This document shows positions 60,801 through 62,577 of a DNA stretch of 64,000 nt, piece after piece. The notes beneath the pieces are model-generated. The model did not search any database, was not told the DNA's origin, and saw nothing but the letters and a program-made list of their open reading frames with translations. A program made the translations under genes and the position numbers. Positions within the stretch are counted from its first letter, which is position 1, and each line of letters begins with the position of its first letter. Source of the stretch: Sarcophilus harrisii (lineage: Eukaryota; Chordata; Mammalia; Dasyuromorphia; Dasyuridae); NCBI RefSeq assembly GCF_902635505.1, contig NC_045430.1, positions 30,833,564 to 30,897,563 of the forward strand, in the 5' to 3' direction.

Positions 60801-62577
60801 AACTTAATAGAAAAATACCTCTGAATCCCAAGATGACTTTGCCTCCTCTTTTGATCTTTTCGATGTTGATTTTGTGGCTATAAAATATATGTAAATAACC
60901 ACATCAATAATTGTAATATATGCTAGTGGGAATATTAAAATTGTTTAAATACGTCTACTCATAATTGCTTCAGGAAAAATTAAATGAAAATGACAGGAGA
61001 CAAAAAATTCTAGGAGACAAAATTAAGAGAGCAACATTTGAATTTAGGGCTTATGGACAAAGTAGGGCTTTTCAAAAATAGAAGTTAGGAGCTAAGTGGT
61101 AATTTTATGTGAGAATATAGAGCATTTTTTTCCAAAAAAATTAACATTTAATAATTTATAATGGCATTTTATCAAAAGAAATTTTTGTAAGAATATTCTA
61201 CAAATTGAGGCATAGCACATTATAATAGATATATGGCCAGTTTGGAATTAGGCAGCCCTGGGTTTAATTTCCATTGCTGATATTTTGGTTGTGTGACCAT
61301 GGGCAAGACATTGAACTTCTTAGCCACCAGGCTACTCTGGGTGATTATGCTATAGAACAGTAGCCAATGTGCATCACTAGAAATTTATTTCTTGTGGATT
61401 CCTAAATTGATGAAATCAGGTGCTCTGTCAAAACAATAACTTACCTTTTCTCTCAGCACATTTCTCTGATGTATTGTGAGCTTGTAGCTGACTGGGAATA
61501 TTTGGAAATATTTGATTATCAGTATCATTCTTAACGAAAACATCATTTTCCTTTGCTTCTTCTGAGTCTCTTGGATATTCCTATAATTAATGAGAATGAG
61601 ATGTACACTGTCTCCCAAATTTTTCATAAATACATGGCTAGCACAAATTAAGTAAACCTATCTACCATACTGCACTTGCCAGAAGGTGATGGACCTAGCA
61701 ATGAAATCATGCAAAGAATTAGATGTTTTCAATCACCTATTTTAGACATTTAGTTTACAGAATCTCTTCTCTTTAAGTATGAATTTAGCACAGCACATAT
61801 ACTGATGAATGTTTTTATTATTACTTCAACAAATTCAAATTGTAAGAATGGATAAAAATAATAGGACACACAGTTCTTGTTTTCGAGCTATAGTATTCTA
61901 GAAGGGAAGATAAGATACCCTACGACTGGAGGGAAGAGCTATAACATCCTGACCATCTTGATTGAATCTTTCTCTTTCCTCTTCTGCCACTTTATCTTCA
62001 TAATTTTCGAATTGTCCTTAATCTTGCCTGCTTTCTAATTATTTTTTCTAGGAGTTCACACATAAATTGTCTGGATCCGTCAATGTTTTAACTTTGTGTA
62101 AATTTCCCTGAATTTTCTTGTGATGTGACTTTTGAGGATTTCCATTTCTAGAATCCTTCCCATTTCCATAAAATGGTTATGAGCATAAGAGAAAAGGACA
62201 GAGGATGAACACATATGGGAAGAAACCACAGCAAGTATAATTACCTTAAGAATATCCAGAAGAGTAGACTTATTAAGGGAAGACTGTGAAAAATTAGCAG
62301 GTGAGGCATGCACAACAGCATGAGTTGAGCAATGGGCTTGGGATGAAGACTTAGCGAAGGAATCTGTTAAATCTTTTTCATTGTCTGACTGATTGTCTTT
62401 AAGAACAGTTGCAACTTTTGTACTGACAGAGCTACTCGTTTCTCCACCTATATTAAAAACGAATAAAAAAATACATGAACAAATCTATCATTTCAGGGCA
62501 AGCAATAATGATTTAAGTGGAAATTCTTCAAATAACTTACTGATTTTAGCCTTCATAAGGTTCAATTTCGGGCGTTC
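183..62577 (-). CDS. ANKRD26: ANKRD26/CCDC144-like coiled-coil gene, partial, 47 exons traced
   Basis: The gene runs right to left across the whole window, and both ends lie outside. The 47 exons listed separately here join in consistent phase with AG/GT borders, without an in-frame stop, and total 5208 nt (1736 codons). The predicted product is hydrophilic, Ser/Lys/Glu-rich, with no signal peptide or membrane segment seen. Family evidence: residues near the end of the 1107-nt exon read LGQDIQRYRNELRMLQ followed by EKEKIQPQKE, resembling the start of the coiled-coil part of ANKRD26 and CCDC144A, and IDDLTQ in a later exon also recalls that family. ANKRD26 itself acts at centrosome/cilium-associated structures; transferring that role here is inference. 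The ankyrin repeats would lie beyond 64000. The last exons (7.0-0.2 kb) do not clearly match the canonical ANKRD26 C-terminus, so this could be a divergent paralogue. Confidence 0.6.
265..1861 (-). other. Intron
   Basis: This intron of the ANKRD26-like gene holds a poly-T run near 970-1000 and an AT/TATG microsatellite near 1345-1475. Nothing else coding is seen; the short open frames at 681-1513 are composition noise. Confidence 0.6.
1345..1476. repeat. (TA)n/(TATG)n microsatellite
   Basis: Alternating TA and TACATA/TATG blocks appear twice in near-identical form, about 65 bp apart, so the stretch is a compound microsatellite with an internal duplication. Confidence 0.85.
1862..1932 (-). 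CDS. 71-nt coiled-coil exon
   Basis: Acceptor TATTTTTATAG and donor GTAAGA. It runs from phase 0 to phase 2 and encodes LHEYQQRIKREKQYIKDIED and then YIL. It is highly charged and helical in composition. The split Lys codon AA|A is completed by the exon at 183-264. Confidence 0.7.
1933..3967 (-). other. Intron with a MIR relic
   Basis: This AT-rich intron contains a CT-rich patch near 2610-2685 and the MIR-type SINE at 3421-3607. No exon with consistent borders was found in it. Confidence 0.55.
3421..3607 (-). mobile_element. MIR-type CORE-SINE relic
   Basis: Reading on plus shows the reverse of the MIR/CORE tail: ATTAAATGCCTATTATGTAC, then CTCACAACAACTCTGGAAGG, CCTCATTTTACAG and AAGTGACTTGCC. 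It is old and diverged. Confidence 0.75.
3968..4084 (-). CDS. 117-nt coiled-coil exon
   Basis: Acceptor AAATATATTTCTATCAG region ending CAG, and donor GTATGT. Phase 0 to phase 0, 39 codons: EIIKKLQEKVAESQKETFMF, VQTSMEMKRIWKKYQRESE. Hydrophobic residues at heptad-like spacing suggest that the coiled coil of the preceding exon continues. Confidence 0.7.
4085..6483 (-). other. Intron with homopolymers and a SINE
   Basis: Contains a poly-A run followed by a G10 run near 4778-4804, a CA/TG patch near 5055-5120, and the SINE at 6194-6342. Otherwise it is plain AT-rich intron. Confidence 0.55.
6194..6342 (-). mobile_element. Marsupial tRNA-derived SINE
   Basis: On the minus strand it begins GGGGCAGCTAGGTGGCACAG, has a B-box-like GGTTCAAATC and GTGACCCTGAGCAAGTCACT, and ends in an A/AAAT-rich tail. 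This is the Mar1/WSINE1-like layout common in marsupials. It is fairly intact, so moderately young. Confidence 0.82.
6484..7042 (-). CDS. 559-nt coiled-coil exon
   Basis: Acceptor GAACTCCTCTAG and donor GTAGGT. It enters in phase 2 (AG|A, Arg) and leaves in phase 0, giving 186 codons. Its central part, about residues 45-120, is a Lys/Glu/Leu-rich helix: KNRIDTLSKRYSKAKKELRK, LEKRQKQIKQ-like runs, and LLQEELLQEKLNEMQKEIP. A heptad-type coiled coil is likely. A more polar tail follows (HFRDHSMTVDADIEEQDH). The homologous human exon is not recognised, and the segment does not look like the recalled ANKRD26 C-terminal coiled coil. Confidence 0.76.
7200..7600 (-). mobile_element. L1 3'-region fragment, marsupial type
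   Basis: The stretch with AACCCTTGCAAAACCTTG, TTTATCATGCTGCACAATAA, CAGATCAAAAAGGAAAAAAA and CTGGAATTGACCTGAATCA recalls a repeat common in marsupial genomes that I associate with L1. Recognition is from memory. The strand is assumed from the position of the A-rich part and is uncertain. Confidence 0.45.
8091..8239 (-). mobile_element. Marsupial tRNA-derived SINE
   Basis: Reverse of GGGAGCAGCTAGATGGCACA, with TCAGGAGGACCTGAGTTCAA and a tail of A. It is the same family as 6194-6342 but more diverged. Confidence 0.78.
8245..9330 (-). mobile_element. L2-like LINE 3' region, interrupted
   Basis: Plus-strand text such as AAGTACTGTGCTAAGCCTTG, CCTGCCCTCAAGATGCTTAT, AGAGGTGATAGGGAGCCAGT and AAAATCACTTTGGCAGCTGA is the reverse of the L2-type LINE end. 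An L1-like piece (8525-8700) sits inside, so that insertion is younger. Confidence 0.6.
8525..8700 (+). mobile_element. L1 3'-end fragment inside the L2 relic
   Basis: AAGTTAAGTGAGCAGAATGA, CACTACAATGATCTAAGATA, CCCAGAGAAAAGAACTTATG and GAGTCTGAATGCA resemble the 3' end of marsupial L1, plus orientation. Confidence 0.55.
9405..9608 (+). mobile_element. L2 3'-end relic
   Basis: TTGTAAGCTCCATGACAGC, then GCAGTGCTTGTCACATAGAA and GGTACTTGATAAATGTGTGC follow the L2 end pattern (agtgcctggcacatagtagg...aataaatg). Confidence 0.65.
9830..10025 (-). CDS. 196-nt exon, basic
   Basis: Acceptor TTGTCTATATAG and donor GTATGG. It runs from phase 1 to phase 2. The product starts GSICLQTSEKIVVTTSLSIK, continues HQKKTKLVKTTRVLESLQYT, and has VRETQERRKTQSRLKHECDK. 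It is strongly basic with scattered heptad-like leucines. No domain is recognised. Its phases fit both neighbours. Confidence 0.7.
10725..11225 (+). mobile_element. Probable solo LTR of an old endogenous retrovirus
   Basis: A roughly 500-bp block of clearly higher GC stands out of AT-rich intron. It has a TATA-like GCATAAATACAGC, an AATAAA-type signal near 11070 and a final ...ACCACCAACA. No internal retroviral genes lie beside it, so it is best read as a solitary LTR fossil. The family is not assigned and the exact ends are uncertain. Confidence 0.5.
11708..11826. repeat. 46-bp minisatellite, about 2.5 copies
   Basis: TTTATACCTCAAATAGCAGT followed by ATGACTGTTCTCTTTTCATA occurs three times head to tail, the last copy shortened. 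The copies are nearly identical. Confidence 0.9.
11850..11965 (+). mobile_element. L2 3'-end relic (weak)
   Basis: GATTGCCTACTCACTGAGGA and CAAGAACTGTTTCTTATCTC recall the L2 phrase 'ccttgagggcagggactgt'. Short and diverged. Confidence 0.4.
12235..12292 (-). CDS. 58-nt exon (IDDLTQ motif)
   Basis: Acceptor ATATTTTATAG and donor GTACAG. It runs from phase 0 to phase 1 and encodes DKVEMVEDAIDDLTQAHAT. The DDLTQ core is reminiscent of DDVDDLTQSSET in human ANKRD26/CCDC144A as I recall it, which supports the family call. Confidence 0.68.
12365..12600 (-). mobile_element. MIR/CORE-SINE relic
   Basis: TTATCTCATTGCATTCTCAC, CAACAATTTTGTGAGAAAAG, ACAAATGAGGAAATAGGG and TTTAGGTCCTCTTGACTATT follow the reversed MIR/SINE pattern. 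It lies in the intron between the 34-nt and 58-nt exons. Confidence 0.65.
12893..12926 (-). CDS. 34-nt exon (LAKKILNKKNE)
   Basis: A short exon with acceptor TTTGTCTTTTAG and donor GTAATA. Its first base completes the split Arg codon AG|G of the previous exon; 11 codons follow, ending in phase 0. It is needed to connect the exons at 15.7 and 12.2 kb in frame. Confidence 0.6.
13288..13432. repeat. (TA)n microsatellite
   Basis: About 145 bp of TATATA with AATTA interruptions. The 68-codon open frame across it is purely compositional. Confidence 0.9.
13556..13665. repeat. (TG)n then (GA)n microsatellite
   Basis: TGTGTG run, a GATAGATA step, then about 75 bp of GAGAGA on the plus strand. This is a pure purine tract on one strand. 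Confidence 0.9.
14085..14480 (+). mobile_element. L1 3'-region fragment, marsupial type
   Basis: TGGCTAAACAAATTGTGG, TTAATGTAATGGAACACCAT, TGAATTAATGCAAAATGAAA, GAAATTATAATGTCCACGCT and GGACTACTCAATATGGAACA follow the L1 tail common in marsupials. It is old, with many changes. Confidence 0.65.
15720..15892 (-). CDS. 173-nt exon following the long exon
   Basis: Acceptor CTTTCCTTTTAG and donor GTAAGT. It runs from phase 0 to phase 2. It continues the coiled-coil-like start with AEEKKQKHQQKKMETLRRQD, then GKDEGNKIPGKEM and EEYLAFTQILT. The AEEKKQKHQ run follows IQPQKE, like the EEERKKQ/H run after QKEVE in ANKRD26/CCDC144A. The match is by memory, not by alignment. Confidence 0.75.
16075..16190 (-). 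mobile_element. MIR/SINE relic
   Basis: GTTAAATGACTTGCATATAT, GTCAGAGGTTGGACTTGAAC and TAGATCTTCTTGGCTCACTA match the reversed tRNA-related half of MIR-like SINEs. Confidence 0.6.
16775..16870 (-). mobile_element. MIR relic
   Basis: TTTTGTAGATGAGAAACCTG, AAGCACAGGTGCATTAAGTA and GTAACAGAATCCAGCACA match the reversed MIR core. Confidence 0.55.
17055..17175 (+). mobile_element. MIR relic
   Basis: CATGTAACCTAACTTCCCTG, TTTTCCTCATTCATATGATA and GGGTTTGACTTGATTACTTT follow MIR in the forward sense. Confidence 0.5.
18063..19169 (-). CDS. ANKRD26: Long 1107-nt exon, Ser/Glu-rich then start of coiled coil
   Basis: This is the largest open exon, 369 codons, phase 0 to phase 0, with acceptor TTTCATTACTCAAG and donor GTAGAG. 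The product starts GKVTLQTTSITEQTIPKNQ. Around residues 110-160 it has an internal duplicate: EEELSETSSSSATLIY and EEELSETSSSDTLTY, each followed by a Lys run. Near the end, SYWDEVSRMYLDEELGQDIQ leads into RYRNELRMLQ and EKEKIQPQKE, which resembles the segment where the ANKRD26/CCDC144A coiled coil begins. Upstream it is polar and likely disordered; the function is not deducible from it. Clear open reading over 1.1 kb in AT-rich DNA makes this the firmest coding call. Confidence 0.82.
20125..20345 (-). mobile_element. Marsupial CORE-SINE with Mar1-like tail
   Basis: TTCAGTCATCTCTGACTTTT, CATGACTCTATTTGAGGTTT, CTTGGCAAAGATAATGGAAT and a final CTCTATCCATTATGCCAC form the reversed layout of a longer marsupial SINE. 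It is diverged. Confidence 0.7.
22340..22825 (-). repeat. Left arm of a ~480-bp inverted repeat
   Basis: Read on minus it gives GACAATTACTTGGAAATGCC at its edge (reverse sense), ACCAATGGTATCTTAACTGC and TAAATCACCTAGACTTTTTC, found again in direct sense at 27715-28195. The middle part recalls an L2-like reverse-transcriptase segment, so both arms may be LINE copies rather than a true hairpin. Confidence 0.6.
23250..23480 (+). mobile_element. L2-like 3' region (weak)
   Basis: CT-rich text with CCTCTTTCATGAATTCTTTT resembles the 'cctccatgaagcctttcct' part of L2. A related copy lies near 60.1-60.25 kb as part of unit C. Confidence 0.4.
24634..24701 (-). CDS. 68-nt exon (LNREMEFKTSLG)
   Basis: Acceptor AATATCACTATAG and donor GTATGA. 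It runs from phase 1 to phase 0 and encodes LNREMEFKTSLGPSQERF and then NQDQ. It is paralogous to 35923-35999. It joins the long exon at 19169 in phase 0 across a 5.5-kb intron. Confidence 0.7.
24702..26548 (-). other. Intron with a SINE and an AT microsatellite
   Basis: An (AT)n run lies at 24784-24812 and a diverged plus-strand SINE at 24979-25125. The rest has counterparts near 36.0-36.7 kb (unit B). Confidence 0.55.
24979..25125 (+). mobile_element. Marsupial tRNA-derived SINE
   Basis: GGGGGCAGTTAGTTAGATGA opens it; TAGATAGAGTGGATAG, GCCTCAGACACTTAACACC and CCAATTGCCTCAAATAATAA follow the family layout. It is absent from the unit B counterpart, so it inserted after that duplication. Confidence 0.72.
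26549..26812 (-). CDS. 264-nt exon, single-copy relative of the 219-nt exons
   Basis: Acceptor ending CTTTCAG and donor GTAAGA. It runs from phase 1 to phase 1. The product starts DTSTWDSTDTYEINDRHKSS and contains AEVAASGSGSDTSSKVRVEK and PVPQEHCKPP. It shares the WDST core, the AASGSG stretch and the Q-C/H-C-x-P tail with the exons at 44933-45151 and 49371-49589 but is 45 nt longer. Confidence 0.72.
26813..29048 (-). other. Intron with the second inverted-repeat arm
   Basis: Contains 27715-28195 and a CT-rich, L2-like stretch near 28550-28850. Counterparts of its two ends, without roughly 0.8 kb of the middle, occur at 41.4-42.3, 45.9-46.7 and 50.1-50.9 kb. Confidence 0.55.
27715..28195 (+). 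repeat. Right arm of the ~480-bp inverted repeat
   Basis: GGCATTTCCAAGTAATTGTC, TCAATGGTATCTTAACTGCC, AAATCACCTAGACTTTTTTT and CACTATGAAAATCTCATTGG are the reverse complement, with differences, of 22340-22825. The arms lie about 4.9 kb apart. Confidence 0.62.
29049..29366 (-). CDS. Older, diverged three-exon cassette (copy 0)
   Basis: Exons at 29338-29366 (29 nt, DHLSSNSNEK), 29180-29246 (67 nt, PIQSTLQTSQEVVKRRKEK, then PEL) and 29049-29072 (24 nt, ESDLHGAD). The 29-nt size, the phases (1 to 0, 0 to 1, 1 to 1) and the TSQE core match the young cassettes, so this is the likely single-copy relative. The usual acceptor of the third exon is lost (AC instead of AG at the homologous place), and an AG some 12 bases further in keeps the frame. 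That start is inferred. Confidence 0.62.
29367..32463 (-). other. Intron
   Basis: Contains one SINE (30427-30550). Much of 30.6-32.4 kb is paralogous to 56.3-58.2 kb. Open frames at 31247-31880 are not supported by splice signals or phase. Confidence 0.55.
30427..30550 (+). mobile_element. Marsupial tRNA-derived SINE
   Basis: GAGGCAGGTAGGTGGCTCAG, AGGGAGGACCCAAGTTCAAA and TGTGACCTTGGGCAAGTCAA, ending in poly-A. Confidence 0.78.
32464..32536 (-). CDS. 73-nt exon (CFPESLLEKSERHL)
   Basis: Acceptor TTTTCATTTAATCAG and donor GTAATA. It runs from phase 0 to phase 1 over 24 codons: CFPESLLEKSERHLKDNSS and then LGQHK. It is the single-copy counterpart of the exon at 58211-58301. A nearer AG gives a different start but the wrong phase, so the upstream AG was chosen. 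Confidence 0.66.
32965..33160 (+). mobile_element. Mar1-like SINE relic
   Basis: TCTAGTCTCAGACATTAGCT, CTTGAAGAGTCAGACATGAT and GAAAATGACTGAACAAGG match the 3' half of the longer marsupial SINE. It has a paralogous copy at 58715-58985, so it predates the long duplication. Confidence 0.65.
33200..33345. repeat. (TATA/CATA)n microsatellite
   Basis: TATATATGTG, ATACATATATGTATAATATA and CATACA steps. A paralogous microsatellite lies at 59030-59165. Confidence 0.8.
33920..34160 (-). mobile_element. L1 ORF2 C-terminal fragment
   Basis: Minus-strand reading gives RWRGCGKTWTLMHCWWSCEQ followed by IQLFWRAIWNYP, the Cys-rich WRGCG...HCWW end of L1 ORF2. Only this 3' piece is present. It sits exactly at the boundary between the long repeat units. 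Confidence 0.85.
35923..35999 (-). CDS. 77-nt exon (LMQKPEFKGSS)
   Basis: Acceptor TATCAATTTAG and donor GTATGG. It runs from phase 1 to phase 0, starts LMQKPEFKGSSYRNQG and ends KRNQGQ. It is paralogous to the exon at 24634-24701 (LNREMEFKTS, ending NQDQ), as are the surrounding intron sequences. Since the preceding 42-nt exon also ends in phase 1, the chain joins directly even though a 219-nt type exon would be expected in the AT-rich block between them. Confidence 0.68.
36725..41390. other. Anomalous AT-rich block, probably degraded or mis-assembled repeat unit
   Basis: Composition changes abruptly after CATTCATATATGGATTTT (shared with 49.0 kb) into runs of A/T and TTAATTA with almost no C or G. 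No SINE, exon or known element is readable until about 40.9 kb. From there it becomes a noisy version of 45.34-45.83 kb. At 41.39 kb it snaps back to near identity with the next copy. No open frame longer than about 70 codons occurs in it. Confidence 0.7.
41228..41385 (+). other. Degraded second copy of the ATP6 NUMT
   Basis: AGAATTCACTAATTTCGGCT, ATCACACATTGACTTAATTC, CAGAACTGGCCTAGTCTTGA and TATATCTTTACC align with the NUMT at 45.62-45.81 kb but with many losses. It is part of the noisy block. Confidence 0.5.
42495..42836 (-). CDS. Three-exon cassette, copy 1 (last of the young copies)
   Basis: Exons at 42808-42836 (DHPVKNRNVK), 42636-42717 (82 nt) and 42495-42536. The last exon is 42 nt here, not 45: several single-base differences change the inner reading to FMEKLIYLQENTD, but the net loss is three bases, so the phase is kept. 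The differences could be real or consensus errors, because the copy lies next to a poor-quality AT-rich block. Confidence 0.65.
42837..44932 (-). other. Intron inside 4.44-kb unit, copy 1
   Basis: AT-rich; nearly identical to 47285-49370. No mobile element with clear ends and no exon seen. Confidence 0.6.
44933..45151 (-). CDS. 219-nt repeated exon, copy 1 (NWDSTSTSE)
   Basis: Acceptor TTACTTTTTAG and donor GTAAGA. The product starts DGSNWDSTSTSEIHKSHRSS, includes VAAGSGPEVENPGPQKQCEP and ends EKEAQK. Phase 1 to phase 1. It lies 4438 bp from its twin at 49371-49589, matching the 4440-bp tandem period. It differs from the twin by only a handful of substitutions. Confidence 0.72.
45152..46935 (-). 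other. Intron with the ATP6 NUMT
   Basis: Includes the NUMT (45622-45812) and, from 45841, the start of tandem copy 2. A short reversed CORE-SINE remnant (AGGTTAAGTCACTTGCCCAG) lies at each copy's start. Confidence 0.6.
45622..45812 (+). other. NUMT: nuclear copy of mitochondrial ATP6 3' part
   Basis: With the vertebrate mitochondrial code, 45724 onward reads LTILELAVAMIEAYIFTLFV, and CTTACATGATAAT follows (LHDN), the conserved C-terminus of mammalian ATP synthase subunit a. Upstream, 45641 onward reads HLIGWAVLALMPKNIGVSSI. Frame breaks occur, so it is non-functional nuclear mitochondrial DNA. It is absent from the next repeat copy at 50.05 kb. Confidence 0.78.
46936..47284 (-). CDS. Three-exon cassette, copy 2 (in 4.4-kb unit)
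   Basis: Exons at 47256-47284 (DHPGKNRNVK), 47084-47165 (PSQCGLPMKDPSTSQESEKV, ending TKRKL) and 46936-46980 (AFMEKVDLPAAENTD). All borders are canonical and phases are 1 to 1. The DLPAAEN reading is specific to the 4.4-kb units; the short array has DLSAAE. Confidence 0.73.
47285..49370 (-). other. Intron inside 4.44-kb unit, copy 2
   Basis: Near-identical to 42837-44932. No element with own coding potential seen. Confidence 0.6.
49371..49589 (-). CDS. 219-nt repeated exon, copy 2 (NWDSTSTSE)
   Basis: Acceptor TTACTTTTTAG and donor GTAAGA. It runs from phase 1 to phase 1 over 72 codons plus split codons. The product starts DGSNWDSTSTSETHKTHRSS, passes AAAGSGPEVENPGPQKQCEP and ends EKEAQT. 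It is nearly identical to 44933-45151 and clearly related to the 264-nt exon at 26549-26812. No catalytic or known domain is seen. It is Ser- and Pro-containing and likely unstructured. Confidence 0.72.
49590..51137 (-). other. Intron leading into the third, partial 4.4-kb copy
   Basis: 49.6-50.04 kb parallels 45.15-45.6 kb. 50048-51137 parallels 45844-46935, more diverged than copy 1 versus copy 2. Nothing else seen. Confidence 0.55.
51138..51476 (-). CDS. Three-exon cassette, copy 3
   Basis: Exons at 51448-51476, 51287-51368 and 51138-51182. A small deletion in the intron just after the 29-nt exon leaves donor GTAACT. The 45-nt exon starts EVMGKVDLSAAENTD instead of AFMEK. On its low-coordinate side this copy belongs to a third, partial 4.4-kb unit; on its high side it joins the 0.77-kb array. 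It is open and in phase. Confidence 0.7.
51898..52245 (-). CDS. Three-exon cassette, copy 4
   Basis: Exons at 52217-52245, 52045-52126 and 51898-51942. The 29-nt exon reads DHPEKNPNVK, the 82-nt exon ends KPKLKL, and the 45-nt exon reads FMEKVDLSATEDTD. The acceptor of the 45-nt exon is CCATTAAAG rather than CCATTACAG. All three exons are open and phase-compatible with copies 5 and 3. Confidence 0.7.
52665..53019 (-). CDS. Three-exon cassette, copy 5
   Basis: Exons at 52991-53019, 52816-52897 and 52665-52709. This is the most divergent copy of the short array. The 82-nt exon reads PNQCGLPMKDFSTRQELEKN, with several replacements, and the 45-nt exon reads FMENVDLSAAEDTD followed by donor GTGATG. 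No stop or frameshift is present, so the frame survives despite the coding changes. Confidence 0.7.
53441..53788 (-). CDS. Three-exon cassette, copy 6
   Basis: Exons at 53760-53788, 53588-53669 and 53441-53485. The 45-nt exon ends AAEDTD (Asp where other copies have Asn) and is followed by donor GTGATG, weaker than the GTAATT of most copies. The other borders are canonical. The copy is open in phase 1 to phase 1. Confidence 0.7.
54202..54553 (-). CDS. Three-exon cassette, copy 7
   Basis: Exons at 54525-54553, 54349-54430 and 54202-54246 (29, 82, 45 nt). They read GHPEKNPNVK, PSQCGLPMKDPSTSQES... and FMEKVDLSAAENTD. A GTC replaces ATC at the start of the 29-nt exon, so the first residue becomes Gly. 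The donor after the 29-nt exon is GTAGTA. All borders are intact and the frame is open. A few extra bases lie in the intron before the 82-nt exon. Confidence 0.72.
54977..55324 (-). CDS. Three-exon cassette, copy 8 (first transcribed)
   Basis: Exons at 55296-55324 (29 nt), 55124-55205 (82 nt) and 54977-55021 (45 nt). Together they make 156 nt, entering and leaving in phase 1 = 52 codons. Readings: DLSGKNPNVK; PSQCGLPMKDPSTSQESEKV and then VKPKRKL; AFMEKVELSAAENTD. Acceptors TTTTCTTAG, TTTCATAG and CCATTACAG; donors GTAATA, GTAAAG and GTAATT. It differs from the other copies in the 29-nt exon (LSGKNP instead of HPGKNR/HPEKNP). It is the copy nearest to exon 5. Confidence 0.72.
55325..58210 (-). 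other. Intron between exon 5 and the array
   Basis: Its low end matches the intron upstream of the 29-nt exon in the 4.4-kb units (to about 56.26 kb). 56.3-58.2 kb then parallels 30.6-32.4 kb of unit A. Open frames here are unsupported. Confidence 0.58.
58211..58301 (-). CDS. Exon 5, 91 nt (RSVENLLEGSS)
   Basis: Acceptor TTTTTTCAATCTGATCAG and donor GTAAGA. It runs from phase 0 to phase 1 over 30 codons, starting RSVENLLEGSSRHLASTNQ. It is paralogous to the exon at 32464-32536 (CFPESLLEKSERHL), as are the flanking introns. It precedes the cassette array, and the base it leaves (G) is completed by the first 29-nt exon. Confidence 0.72.
58715..58985 (+). mobile_element. Mar1-like SINE
   Basis: GATAGGGCCCTGGACTTAGA, CTTGCCTCAGACACTAGCTG, an A-rich run at 58905-58922, then CAGACACGACTGAAACTACT. 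Paralogous to 32965-33160. Confidence 0.72.
59030..59165. repeat. (TATA/CACA)n microsatellite
   Basis: Compound AT and CA steps, the counterpart of 33200-33345. Confidence 0.8.
59680..60300 (+). repeat. Start of a third long unit (unit C)
   Basis: CCTCCAACCCTTTCCAACTT, TTTCCAGGTCCTTAGGCTTA, AATTAATAGCTACATACTGC and TTTTTGCCTATAATATACTT parallel 22.84-23.12 kb in order. Beyond about 60.3 kb similarity fades. Confidence 0.6.
60545..60720 (+). mobile_element. MIR relic
   Basis: GGCTGTTTACTAAACTAGTT, TGTGAGACCATAGGCAAGTT, AATCCCTTCCAGCTCTAAAA follow forward MIR-type order. Confidence 0.6.
60819..60877 (-). CDS. Exon 4, 59 nt, carries a SSWDSE motif
   Basis: Acceptor ATATTTTATAG and donor GTATTT. 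It runs from phase 1 to phase 0 and encodes TKSTSKRSKEEAKSSWDSE. The W-D-S core recurs in the repeated exons at 26.7, 45.0 and 49.5 kb (TWDST, NWDST). It has the same phase class (1 to 0) as the exons at 24634-24701 and 35923-35999, and may be their counterpart in the third, partial long repeat unit. Confidence 0.7.
60878..61444 (-). other. Intron with a SINE
   Basis: Holds the plus-strand SINE at 61215-61370 and otherwise plain sequence. Confidence 0.6.
61215..61370 (+). mobile_element. MIR-like or tRNA-derived SINE relic
   Basis: ATTAGGCAGCCCTGGGTTTA, TTGGTTGTGTGACCATGGGC and AAGACATTGAACTTCTTAGC match the forward SINE layout. Confidence 0.6.
61445..61580 (-). CDS. Exon 3, 136 nt
   Basis: Acceptor TTAATTATAG and donor GTAAGT. 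It runs from phase 0 to phase 1, 45 codons plus one base. The product starts EYPRDSEEAKENDVFVKND and ends TSEKCAERK. It is acidic and hydrophilic, with no domain recognised. The phase agrees with exon 2 (ending AAG) and exon 4 (starting CC, which makes GCC, Ala). Confidence 0.72.
61581..62244 (-). other. Intron
   Basis: No repeat with clear ends and no exon seen. A CT-rich patch lies near 61960-62030. Confidence 0.5.
62245..62447 (-). CDS. Exon 2, 203 nt, Ser-rich
   Basis: Acceptor TTTTTAATATAG and donor GTAATT. It begins in phase 1 and ends in phase 0. The product starts GETSSSVSTKVATVLKDNQ, is rich in Ser, Thr and Asp, and ends STLLDILK. The frame is open over 67 codons on the minus strand, and the phases match both neighbours. 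No known domain is visible, and the composition suggests a disordered linker. Confidence 0.72.
62541..62577 (-). CDS. Exon 1 of the traced chain, 37 nt
   Basis: First exon seen in transcription order. The acceptor is a pyrimidine tract ending TTTTTTGGCAG and the donor is GTAAGT. It is read from phase 0 as ERPKLNLMKAKI and leaves one base (A), which is completed to AGT (Ser) by the next exon. It is basic and short. Earlier exons must lie further right; none was seen between 62578 and 64000. Confidence 0.65.

Larger units (their letters stand above)
58302..60818 (-). other. Intron at the unit B/C boundary
   Basis: Contains a SINE (58715-58985), a microsatellite (59030-59165), the unit boundary near 59.68 kb and a MIR (60545-60720). 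59.68-60.3 kb parallels 22.84-23.5 kb. Confidence 0.58.
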
